A DNA stretch of 64,000 bases from Candidatus Thiodiazotropha sp. (ex Codakia rugifera). Its GTDB lineage: Bacteria; Pseudomonadota; Gammaproteobacteria; Chromatiales; Chromatiaceae. The DNA lies in the NCBI GenBank assembly GCA_025656675.1, contig JAHXHN010000002.1:186001-250000 (forward strand), read 5' to 3'. Positions 1-7,011 of this stretch are shown here, piece after piece (the stretch's first letter is position 1; the number at the start of each line of letters is the position of its first letter). The notes under the pieces are model-generated. The model was not told where the DNA came from and searched no databases. It saw only the letters and a list, made by a program, of their open reading frames with translations. The position numbers were made by a program, and so were the translations under genes.

Positions 1-261
1 GCTGTTCATATTGATGCCGGTTATGATGCGGATGTCAGTGAGTTGAGGGTTTGCATTCGTGATCAAGGTCGAGGTATTTCGGAACGGGATTTAGGGCAGT
101 TGACCGAGCCTTTTTTTACTACCCGAACGGATGTCGGGGGGACCGGCCTGGGGTTATCCATCTCCCGCTCCATCGTGGAGCGACATGGTGGCAGCATGAG
201 TTTCGAGTCGGAATTGGGTGGTGGTACCACCGTTATCATTCGAATCCCGACCCTACACTAG
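1..261 (+). CDS. Sensor histidine kinase, C-terminal ATPase part (5' end outside window)
   Basis: The reading frame is open from base 1 and stops with TAG at 259-261. About 86 residues remain. They contain the G1 box DQGRGI, an F-box-like PFFTT and the G2 box GGTGLGLSI, which are the ATP-lid motifs of a GHKL histidine kinase catalytic domain. The stop lies 10 bases before the ATG of a sigma-54-type response regulator, so the two are almost certainly a co-transcribed two-component pair in which this kinase phosphorylates the regulator. The sensor part and the phosphoacceptor histidine are outside the window, so the input signal cannot be judged. Confidence 0.93.
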   Translation, partial: AVHIDAGYDADVSELRVCIRDQGRGISERDLGQLTEPFFTTRTDVGGTGLGLSISRSIVERHGGSMSFESELGGGTTVIIRIPTLH

Positions 262-271
262 GATTTTGTTG

Positions 272-1675
272 ATGGAACATGAATCAAATACAACTTTCCC
301 GGTCGTACTGGTTGATGATGAGTCTTCCGTATTGTTCAGCTCCAAGATGATTCTCCACAGTGCTGGCATTAAGGATGTCTTGGCTGTGGAAGACAGTCGC
401 GAGTTGATGCCGTTGTTGGCGAATCAGGAAGTGGCGGCTGTTGTGCTGGATCTGTTTATGCCCTACCTGTCCGGAACCCAGCTGTTACCGGAGATCGTCA
501 AGGAGCATCCTGAAATTCCGGTTATTGTTATGACGGCAACCCAAGAGGTGGAGACAGCCGTTGCCTGTATGAAAGGGGGAGCCTTCGACTACCTGGTCAA
601 GCCGGTGGAGGAGAGCCGTTTTATTTCAAGCGTCAAGCGAGCACTGGAAGTACGTGCCTTGCGTCAACAGGTGAGTGCCCTCAGGCGCAGCTTGATGACG
701 GATCAGCTGGAACATGGAGAAGCATTCTCCAGCATTGTTACAGTCAGTCGCAAAATGCGTTCCCTGTTCCAATACCTGGAAGCTATAGCCGTCTCTGCAG
801 AGCCGGTACTCATAACCGGTGAAACCGGAACGGGTAAGGAGTTGCTGGCAGAGGCGATTCATCGACTGAGCAATCGTGCCGGTGCCTTTGTCCCTGTTAA
901 TGCGGCAGGGCTGGATGACACCCTGTTTTCCGATACCCTATTCGGCCACCGCAGGGGTGCCTTCTCCGGTGCTGAGACGGCACGTGAGGGTATGATTGCC
1001 CAGGCGGAGGGAGGTACCCTGTTTCTTGATGAGATCGGCGATTTGGCGCCTGCCTCTCAAGTCAAACTGCTAAGGCTGATACAGGAACGCAGCTACTACC
1101 CATTGGGTTCGGACATGGCAAAGATATGTAACACCAGAATTGTGTGCGCAACTCACCGTGACCTGACTGCCCGGATGGCTGAAGAGTCTTTCCGGTCAGA
1201 CCTCTATTATCGATTGACCGTCCACCAGGTGGATATCCCTCCGTTACGGGAACGTATTGAGGATATCTCTGCGCTGGTTACTTTCTTCATTTCTGAAGCC
1301 GCTGATTCGTTTGGTAAAAAAGCCCCGGAGGCAACACCTGAATTGCTGACGCTACTCGCCAACTATCATTTTCCCGGTAACGTGCGGGAGTTGCGGGCGA
1401 TGGTTTACGATGCTGTGGCGCGCCATAAGTCGGGACAAGTGTTAGCGATAAAGAGTTTCCGCAAGACGGTCAAGACTCAACAGGCAGCAAAAAAAGAGAA
1501 AACAGCTGAAAGTTCGGTCATGGAGGGGCGGTTTCCAACCCTGAAGGAGGCGCAACAACGGCATATCGAGGAAGCGCTGGAGAGGGCGGGAGGCAATCAG
1601 GGGACTGCGGCTGCTCTGCTGGGTATCTCGCGGCCGGCACTTAACCGGCGCTTGGCACGGATTCGTGAGGATTGA
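272..1675 (+). CDS. Sigma-54-dependent response regulator (NtrC family)
   Basis: A protein of 467 residues with the full NtrC layout: receiver domain (about 10-125, phosphoacceptor Asp near residue 60 in VLDLFMP, conserved Lys in LVKP), AAA+ sigma-54 activator domain (about 155-390; Walker A GETGTGKE at 183-190, Walker B TLFLDEIGD) and a C-terminal Fis-type helix-turn-helix (about 435-467). The sigma-54-contacting loop reads GAFSGA (229-234) rather than the canonical GAFTGA. I chose ATG 272 because it follows the upstream kinase stop by 10 bases; a longer open frame back to 218 would overlap the kinase and start before the receiver fold. It presumably activates sigma-54 promoters when phosphorylated by the adjacent kinase. 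No clear -24/-12 promoter was seen nearby. Confidence 0.95.
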   Translation: MEHESNTTFPVVLVDDESSVLFSSKMILHSAGIKDVLAVEDSRELMPLLANQEVAAVVLDLFMPYLSGTQLLPEIVKEHPEIPVIVMTATQEVETAVACMKGGAFDYLVKPVEESRFISSVKRALEVRALRQQVSALRRSLMTDQLEHGEAFSSIVTVSRKMRSLFQYLEAIAVSAEPVLITGETGTGKELLAEAIHRLSNRAGAFVPVNAAGLDDTLFSDTLFGHRRGAFSGAETAREGMIAQAEGGTLFLDEIGDLAPASQVKLLRLIQERSYYPLGSDMAKICNTRIVCATHRDLTARMAEESFRSDLYYRLTVHQVDIPPLRERIEDISALVTFFISEAADSFGKKAPEATPELLTLLANYHFPGNVRELRAMVYDAVARHKSGQVLAIKSFRKTVKTQQAAKKEKTAESSVMEGRFPTLKEAQQRHIEEALERAGGNQGTAAALLGISRPALNRRLARIRED

Positions 1676-1736
1676 GTTTTAATACATTAACAGAGATGGT
1701 CACAATGACACTATACGGGTGTTTGTGATCAGGGGA

Positions 1737-1770
1737 GTGTGGTGAAACGACAGTGTACGTTTCACCCACA
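1737..1770. terminator. Stem-loop between convergent genes
   Basis: TGTGGTGAAACG (1738-1749) pairs with CGTTTCACCCACA (1758-1770), with one bulged base and an 8-base loop. It lies between the plus-strand response regulator and the convergent small-peptide gene at 1798, where a bidirectional terminator is expected. Neither side has a clean U-run, so the terminator role is inferred. Confidence 0.4.
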
Positions 1771-1797
1771 GTTTCCACACCCGTTTTCTGGCTGTGA

Positions 1798-1911
1798 TCA
1801 GATCAGGCTGAGCGCCGCGACCACAGATAGCATGCCCACAAGAAACAGGGCCGGCATAAAAAAGAATCCGAAGGAGGATTCAACGGTTTTCGTAGTGTCA
1901 TTAGAGTGCAT
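1798..1911 (-). CDS. Small single-pass membrane peptide (37 aa)
   Basis: A short minus-strand frame, ATG at 1911-1909 and TGA at 1800-1798. It is preceded by an AAGGAGCTTAAA ribosome-binding site with near-ideal spacing, which is the main reason to call it. The peptide has a polar N-terminus (MHSNDTTKTVESS) and one hydrophobic helix of about 22 residues (roughly 14-37, ending AALSLI). It is of the size and shape of single-span inner-membrane small proteins, but I do not recognise a family. It stands alone between the convergent regulator gene and the downstream coiled-coil gene. Confidence 0.6.
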   Translation of the reverse strand: MHSNDTTKTVESSFGFFFMPALFLVGMLSVVAALSLI

Positions 1912-1976
1912 TTTAAGCTCCTTATGGTCGAAGTAATTTCTGTCTGGATAGGATCAACTTGGTGAAGGGTTGAAAG

Positions 1977-2201
1977 CTACGCACCCAACATGGCGTATAC
2001 TTTTTTCATATCACCCAGCTCTCTTTTCAGCTTTTTTCGATTGGCTGTAGAGGTTTCCTTGTTCAGTCTCTTGCGGAGTTTTTGTTCCTCTGCCTTGAAT
2101 ACCTTGAGATGCTGTTTCAGTTTTGTCTGTTGTTTTTGATGCTTTTTTGCAGCGGAATCCAACAGGACGTTAATTTCACTCACTAGCTTTTGATATTTCA
2201 T
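1977..2201 (-). CDS. Small lysine-rich coiled-coil protein
   Basis: A protein of 74 residues starting at ATG 2201. GGAGG lies 11 bases upstream; the frame can also be read from a GTG at 2219, but that codon overlaps the ribosome-binding site. Almost the whole protein is predicted helix with many Lys, Gln, Glu and Leu in a coiled-coil-like pattern (KKHQKQQTKLKQHLK, KRLNKETSTANRKKLKREL) and a short nonpolar end (VYAMLGA). There are no Cys residues, signal peptide or membrane segment. Family not recognised. A cytoplasmic oligomer or nucleic-acid-associated role is possible but unsupported. Confidence 0.6.
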   Translation of the reverse strand: MKYQKLVSEINVLLDSAAKKHQKQQTKLKQHLKVFKAEEQKLRKRLNKETSTANRKKLKRELGDMKKVYAMLGA

Positions 2202-2584
2202 TGGCTGTTTTGCCTCCACGTAAGGATCGGGGTCAGTATCCGTAGCATTTGGAAATTCGGTTTAAAAAGTAACTTTTAGTGTTGTTATTGTGCTGTTACG
2301 GCTTGCTAACCTTATTCCTGGCACTACCAATACCTTTAACTAAGTACCAGCATAAAATGTGCCGAGAATGAGGCGTTTTTGTTAATGCTTGAATATCAGC
2401 TAGTTAGAATTGATGGCGGTGATTTTGAGTAGCATGCTAAGGGTGTAACAATTTGCGTGTAGCGCGTTGCAGATATTGAATAATCTAAAGCAATTGCTTA
2501 TTAATCAACTGGATATCGGATTATTTCTTAGGTGACTCAAAGTGTAACAGTTTAAAGTGTTACACCCCTCCCGCGCTCGAGGAT
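2202..2584. other. Intergenic stretch, AT-rich
   Basis: No supportable gene. It separates the 3' end of the ThiF-like gene from the start of the coiled-coil gene, so it should hold the promoter of the latter. Apart from the palindrome at 2542-2565 it has only a second GGTGTAACA half-site near 2441-2449. Confidence 0.5.
2542..2565. promoter_or_regulatory. Perfect palindrome GTGTAACA-N8-TGTTACAC
   Basis: GTGTAACA (2542-2549) and TGTTACAC (2558-2565) are perfect inverted repeats around the spacer GTTTAAAG. It lies just beyond the stop of the ThiF-like gene. It could be an operator dyad or the 3' hairpin of the acyltransferase/ThiF operon. No U-run follows on either strand, which favours protein binding over intrinsic termination. 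Confidence 0.4.
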
Positions 2585-3451
2585 TTATTCAGATGAGTGC
2601 AGTAACGTCCTCTCACCCAACCGGATAGCGAGGCGTTGTAATGGATGCCTGTTTCCTCCAGGGCGCCAGGTGCGACGTAAGCGATTTCGGTAAGCATCGA
2701 ATTGCAACCCCCAGGGAGCCGCCAGGACATTTCCTCTACAGAGTAGAATTTTCAGTACTTGAGAAGCCGCAAAGCCCGCACACAATTCGCAACCCATCGA
2801 TGTGGAGGGCCCCTTCTTGCCCACCAGGTCAATACGATCCGGCAACATCAGATAGGCTGCATGCAATCCGGCAGGTGCCAGGCCGACCAGAAATCGTAGA
2901 TATTGTTGATACTCCCCTTTTCCTTCCAACTGGAAGTAGCTTTCAAAGGTCATCCTGCCAGGCAGGAAGTTCAATAATGCCGAACCCATACCCAATGGTG
3001 CAGCGGTGACCGCTGCTATGCCTGATTGTTCACAGGCTTCAAAGACAGCCCGTCGTGCCGGAAGTGCAAAGAAATCGAGACCGTCAAGATAGAGATCGCA
3101 CTCATCTAAAAATTGAGCAGCTTGTGTGGGTTTCACCCCTTCAGGAAAGGTCTTGATATCGAGTTCGGGATTGATTGAAAGTGCCATTTCCACCAGACAG
3201 TCGAGCTTTGCTCTGTCAACAGTGGTCATGTTGGCACCGGCCTGGCGATTGAAGTTTTCCACTGCAAAGGTGTCGAAGTCAGCCAGATTGAATCCACCCA
3301 CACCGAGGCGTGTCAGTGTCAGCAAATGACTGCCGCCAACCCCGCCCATTCCAGCAATTGCGACCCTAGAGTTGCGTAGTCGCTGTTGTTCAGCTTCCGT
3401 AACCCATCCGATGTTGCGAGAGAATGCAGTTTGATAGTTAAACTGAGTCAT
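2585..3451 (-). CDS. ThiF/MoeB/HesA-family adenylyltransferase (E1-like)
   Basis: 288 residues. The N-terminal Rossmann glycine motif GMGGVGGSH (about 34-42) follows the ThiF-typical lead-in RNIGWVTEAEQQRLRNSRVA, and ADFDTFAVENFNRQ (about 57-70) matches the ATP/Mg-binding DxD/N-R-Q region of E1-like enzymes. Members of this family adenylate the C-terminus of a ubiquitin-like protein or a small substrate. The usual zinc CxxC pairs are mostly absent; a single CELC is present near residue 223. Its start overlaps the upstream N-acyltransferase by 14 bases, so it is translationally coupled to it. That pairing suggests a role in making or modifying an acylated small molecule or exosortase-associated product, not thiamine or molybdopterin synthesis. 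The substrate is unknown. Confidence 0.85.
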   Translation of the reverse strand: MTQFNYQTAFSRNIGWVTEAEQQRLRNSRVAIAGMGGVGGSHLLTLTRLGVGGFNLADFDTFAVENFNRQAGANMTTVDRAKLDCLVEMALSINPELDIKTFPEGVKPTQAAQFLDECDLYLDGLDFFALPARRAVFEACEQSGIAAVTAAPLGMGSALLNFLPGRMTFESYFQLEGKGEYQQYLRFLVGLAPAGLHAAYLMLPDRIDLVGKKGPSTSMGCELCAGFAASQVLKILLCRGNVLAAPWGLQFDAYRNRLRRTWRPGGNRHPLQRLAIRLGERTLLHSSE

Positions 3452-4211
3452 TGCTGTTTTTATTGTTGTCAGGATGTTGACCCTGCCATGGTTGTGCTTC
3501 GAGATCGTCGCGGATCATGTCGTAAAGCAGTTTAATCTGAGGTTTCATGTGGCAAGTCAGATCACTGCGTGGCAGCTCAAAAAGTGCCCGCTTTCCCCTG
3601 AGGTCAAAAGGCGTGCTGATCTGATTGAATAACAAACCATAGCGCTTTAAATGACGCTGCAGTCGGGGTTCCATCACTACCAATGCCAGATCGAGATTGC
3701 AGAGCTCGACCATGGCAATGGCAGAGAGGTAGAGGCCAATAGAGATATTGGGGAAGTTGCGCCTCTCCTCTTCTGTAAAAATGGTCGTGGTGTTGTGGTT
3801 ATCGAGTACATAAGGCTTGCCGGTTTCATTGGATCGCCGTCGGAAGCTGCTAGGAACCGCAAGCCGTGATATCTCACCCACACTGCCAGGTGACAGATGG
3901 CTTAGTTTGTCAGAGCTGACGGTTGAAATATCATGCAGCTGAAAGGGCAAGCAAGCATCACTGTTACCTGTAGGTGGAATAACCACTCGTACGCAGCCGG
4001 CAATGTCCCCGCTTCGCTTATGCTCTAACAGACAGTGATGAGCGTAGTCATCACAGCTGTCAGTTTCCAATTTATGCTCATTCAACGGTTCCCAGCCCAA
4101 TTCCTCGGCATAGACTTGATAGCGAATTGTGTAACTGTAGCGCTGTTGATGTCGGGTGGCTGCATAACGTGGACGAAAGTAGTGTGAAAAGTTTTGAGCC
4201 AGGCTTTCCAT
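3438..4211 (-). CDS. PEP-CTERM/exosortase-type N-acyl amino acid synthase (GNAT fold)
   Basis: 257 residues with a GGGAG ribosome-binding site before ATG 4211. The sequence resembles the acyltransferases associated with PEP-CTERM/exosortase systems and the FeeM-type N-acyl amino acid synthases: an N-terminal RYSYTIRYQVYAEELGW (about 24-40) like autoinducer-synthase and FeeM folds, then GDIAGCVRVVIP (about 69-80) and SVGEISRLAVP (about 111-121), the conserved strands of the acyl-CoA/ACP-binding core. Such enzymes join a fatty acyl chain to an amino acid. The ThiF-like gene follows with a 14-base overlap. No exosortase or PEP-CTERM protein is visible here, so the product and its fate (signal, lipid or sorting-related) are open. 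Confidence 0.85.
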   Translation of the reverse strand: MESLAQNFSHYFRPRYAATRHQQRYSYTIRYQVYAEELGWEPLNEHKLETDSCDDYAHHCLLEHKRSGDIAGCVRVVIPPTGNSDACLPFQLHDISTVSSDKLSHLSPGSVGEISRLAVPSSFRRRSNETGKPYVLDNHNTTTIFTEEERRNFPNISIGLYLSAIAMVELCNLDLALVVMEPRLQRHLKRYGLLFNQISTPFDLRGKRALFELPRSDLTCHMKPQIKLLYDMIRDDLEAQPWQGQHPDNNKNSNDSV

Positions 4212-4610
4212 GTATCACTCCCTGATTGAGCGGGTACTCGTTGAAAGGAACCACTGATTAATTCCGGATAGGTCTGACTGGGAGATGAAATATCCCGAAT
4301 CAAGTCTTGATCAGCTTTCGTAACCATAGTCACTCGGCAAGTGAGAGGCAAATGATCTAGCTCAATTAACAGGCCCTAAGAACAAGCACACAGAGTAGGT
4401 CGTACTGTAGCGATAGATATTGAGGGGAACCTCAACTGTAAAACCCATACAGCCGTTGTATTTTAAGGGTGAATACTAATTAATTACCCTGTCCCGATAC
4501 CTTCATGATGCGCTATTTGACCTGTGTCATAAATTCCCAGGTTTGTGTTTAAGGTTTATAGGCTTAGAACGCTATATTAGCGTCCACATTGATGTGGGAT
4601 TGTAAATGGA
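4212..4610. other. Divergent intergenic region (399 bp)
   Basis: It lies between the divergently transcribed acyltransferase and diguanylate cyclase genes and must hold both promoters. A short hairpin TTGAGG-GGAA-CCTCAA lies at 4420-4435, followed by AT-rich sequence (4450-4600) suited to promoters. No gene or clear operator could be supported. Confidence 0.45.
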
Positions 4611-5801
4611 ATGAAGTATTTAAAAACGATGTATGTATCATTAATCGAGTCACTGGGTATTCATACAGCAGATCAGCTCACCGAGCTTTTCTCCACAAAA
4701 AAGCATGGAATGCCTATCTCACGTCATCGCGCGGCAATTATGCAGAGCCGGGTTTTTTTCTTTAGTGCAACCTTTGCTGTGTTGGTGCCGATATGGTCTG
4801 TTGTTGATATCCTCTTTCTGCCACGGGATCTCTGGACAGAACTTCTAGTGATCCGGCTGTTCTCCGGTGCGGCCTTTGCTGTTATTGCCTGGCAATCGCA
4901 TCGGAACCCTGATCTTAGACGCGCACGTATACTGCTTGCCGCCATGTTGGCCGTAACACCACTGTTTCATCTCGCATCTGACCACTGGATTCAAGCTTAT
5001 CCGCTCAATGGCACAGAACAGATTATCGCCGAGCTGTATGCCCTGTTACCCTTCGTGATGGTGGCTGGGTTGACCCTGTTTCCCTTGACTTTGTTGGAGT
5101 TTATTAGTTACGCATTACCGATTTTTTTGGCGGCTGTTATTTCCGCCTATCCGCAAACGACGGCTGAGATAGCTCAGGCGGTTTCCACTGTCTGGCTTTT
5201 GGTATTACTGCTGGGTGTTGCCCTGTTTGCATCACTTACCCAAATACGCTACATGCTCTCTCAAGTGAGTCATGCCAGCTACGATGTGTTGACAGGCATG
5301 TTGTCACGCCGTGCGGGTATCGAGATTCTCGAATTGCAGTTTCGTCTTGCACTGATGAGTGAAAAGCCCCTATCCATCCTCTATTTTGATCTGGACAATT
5401 TCAAAACCATCAACGATACCTATGGTCACGATGTCGGTGACAAGGTGTTGAAACTGGCCGCAAAGCAGATACGTGAAACAGTACGAAAAGGGGATAGTGT
5501 CATTCGCTGGGGTGGTGAGGAGTTTATCGTCGTCCTGCCGACAGCCGGTGCCAAGGAGGCAAATGATGTTATTGCGCGAATTATGCAGGCAGGTGTTGGG
5601 TTTCGTCCGGATGGCAATCCTATTACCGCCAGTATCGGTGTCGCTGAAGTCCAGCAAGATAAGCTCAGTGACTGGAAAGCTCAGGTCGAACTGGCCGATC
5701 ATCGTATGTATACCGCTAAGACAAGTGGCAGGGCGCGCAGTGTCGGTGTAGAGGGTGAGGTCATGTTGTGGCTGGAGGCGTCGGAATCCGTTGCCGTTTA
5801 G
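4611..5801 (+). CDS. Membrane-bound diguanylate cyclase
   Basis: 396 residues. The first half carries about six hydrophobic segments (roughly 48-70, 78-95, 105-120, 142-162, 165-180, 192-215), a MASE-like membrane sensor layout that I cannot assign to a named class. The C-terminal GGDEF domain (about 222-385) has the active-site GGEEF at 301-305 and FDLDNFKTINDTYGH. An RKGD five residues before it fits the RxxD product-inhibition site. It should therefore make cyclic di-GMP and be feedback-inhibited. There is no EAL domain. The start is uncertain, since ATG 4629 is also possible. The stop codon overlaps the stop of the convergent HlyD gene by 4 bases, leaving no room for a terminator between them. 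Confidence 0.93.
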   Translation: MKYLKTMYVSLIESLGIHTADQLTELFSTKKHGMPISRHRAAIMQSRVFFFSATFAVLVPIWSVVDILFLPRDLWTELLVIRLFSGAAFAVIAWQSHRNPDLRRARILLAAMLAVTPLFHLASDHWIQAYPLNGTEQIIAELYALLPFVMVAGLTLFPLTLLEFISYALPIFLAAVISAYPQTTAEIAQAVSTVWLLVLLLGVALFASLTQIRYMLSQVSHASYDVLTGMLSRRAGIEILELQFRLALMSEKPLSILYFDLDNFKTINDTYGHDVGDKVLKLAAKQIRETVRKGDSVIRWGGEEFIVVLPTAGAKEANDVIARIMQAGVGFRPDGNPITASIGVAEVQQDKLSDWKAQVELADHRMYTAKTSGRARSVGVEGEVMLWLEASESVAV

Positions 5802-7006
5802 TGCCTCGCTTCGATACTAACCCCTTCCGCAATCTTGTCACTGGGATGGACCACAATCCGCTCTCCGGCAGCAAGGCCGGTGAGGATCTCCGCCTCAAGT
5901 CCAGTGCGCCTGCCGATCTCCACGTGGCGTCGATGGGCCTTGCCCTGTCCTTCCACGAATACTGCCCATTTATCGCCATCCCGGAACAGGGCGGTGAGTG
6001 GCAGTTTAAGGACATCACTGCCCTGCCAGAGGATGATCCGCACATCCACCTGGTAGCCATGTGCGATACGTGTCCATTGTGCCTTTGGCGTGGTGAAGTC
6101 AATAATCACATTTACCCGCTGTTCTTCGATGCCCAGTGCCGATACTTTGGTGAAACCGTAAGGCTCCACCCGCCGTACTGTGCCGGACAAGGCCTCTTTG
6201 CCGCCCCAGTTTTCGATGATCACAGTTTGGCCGGTTTCCACCTTGACTGCATCGGTGGAGAGTAGGTCGGCGACGATCTCCAGTTCCCGAGGATCGCCGA
6301 TCTCCACCAGGGGTTCTCCGGCACTCACCACCCCCTCGCTCTTGTGCAGGATCATCAGAATGCGACCATCCACAGGTGAGGTGATCGGTACGCATTGGCA
6401 GGCTTCGGTCTTTTGCCGTACTGCCGTTGGTGAGATCAGCTCAGCGCGTGCTCTTTCCAGTTCCGCCTGCCGTGCCTGTCGGGTGGCGATTGCTGTCTCC
6501 AATGCTGCCTGACGGGTCTGATAGGTGCGCTCTGCTGATTCCAGTTCCCGTGCGGATATGACCGCCTCTTTGCGCAGGCTGCGGGATCGTTTCAGTTCGC
6601 TGAGGGCAAAGTTCAGTTCCACGCTGGCCTCTTTGACGGCCGCATCGGCCAGGTTCCTGTTCGCTTCGGCGGCGCGGATATCCGCTCGGGCCTGGGCCTC
6701 ACTGCGGGGATCGAGCAGGGTGGGATCGATGGGCTCAATCTCTGCCAACAAGGTATCGTTGGCCACCACCTGATCACCGACTTCGGCATCGATACGCATT
6801 GCCCGGCCACTGATCGGTGCTGACAGCACGAACACATCTTCTACCCGGGTCTCTCCCTCTTCATCAACGGTCACCACCAGCTCACCCGGAGCCAGGGTCA
6901 GCAGATCCACCGCTATTGGCTTGGGGATGAAGGCCCAGATCAGGGTCGCTAGCAGGATCAAGCCCAACAGGCTCCAGAGCAGGATGCGTTTCCAGTGTGC
7001 GTTCAT
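5798..7006 (-). CDS. HlyD-family periplasmic adaptor (MFP) of an ABC exporter
   Basis: 402 residues from ATG 7006, 5 bases after the stop of the permease gene. An N-terminal membrane anchor (about 7-25) follows a short basic cytoplasmic end. Next comes a lipoyl/barrel-sandwich half (VDEEGETRVEDVFVLSAP), a long Ala/Arg/Glu-rich alpha-hairpin (about 85-190) and the returning half-motif (SPVDGRILMILHKSEGVVSAGEPLVEIGD), then a beta-barrel and membrane-proximal domain. It should bridge the inner-membrane ABC transporter to an outer-membrane channel. It is the last gene of the ATPase-permease-adaptor operon. No TolC-like gene is present here. A longer frame upstream of ATG 7006 only shadows the permease gene. 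Confidence 0.93.
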   Translation of the reverse strand: MNAHWKRILLWSLLGLILLATLIWAFIPKPIAVDLLTLAPGELVVTVDEEGETRVEDVFVLSAPISGRAMRIDAEVGDQVVANDTLLAEIEPIDPTLLDPRSEAQARADIRAAEANRNLADAAVKEASVELNFALSELKRSRSLRKEAVISARELESAERTYQTRQAALETAIATRQARQAELERARAELISPTAVRQKTEACQCVPITSPVDGRILMILHKSEGVVSAGEPLVEIGDPRELEIVADLLSTDAVKVETGQTVIIENWGGKEALSGTVRRVEPYGFTKVSALGIEEQRVNVIIDFTTPKAQWTRIAHGYQVDVRIILWQGSDVLKLPLTALFRDGDKWAVFVEGQGKAHRRHVEIGRRTGLEAEILTGLAAGERIVVHPSDKIAEGVSIEARH

Positions 7007-7011
7007 GGCAT

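Noticed and set aside
1739..1936. Plus-strand 65-codon frame
   Set aside because: It lies antisense to the well-supported 37-residue peptide, begins inside a stem-loop and has no ribosome-binding site.
2542..2565. TyrR- or lux-box-like operator
   Set aside because: The half-site GTGTAACA with 8-base spacing fits neither consensus, so it is listed only as an unassigned dyad.
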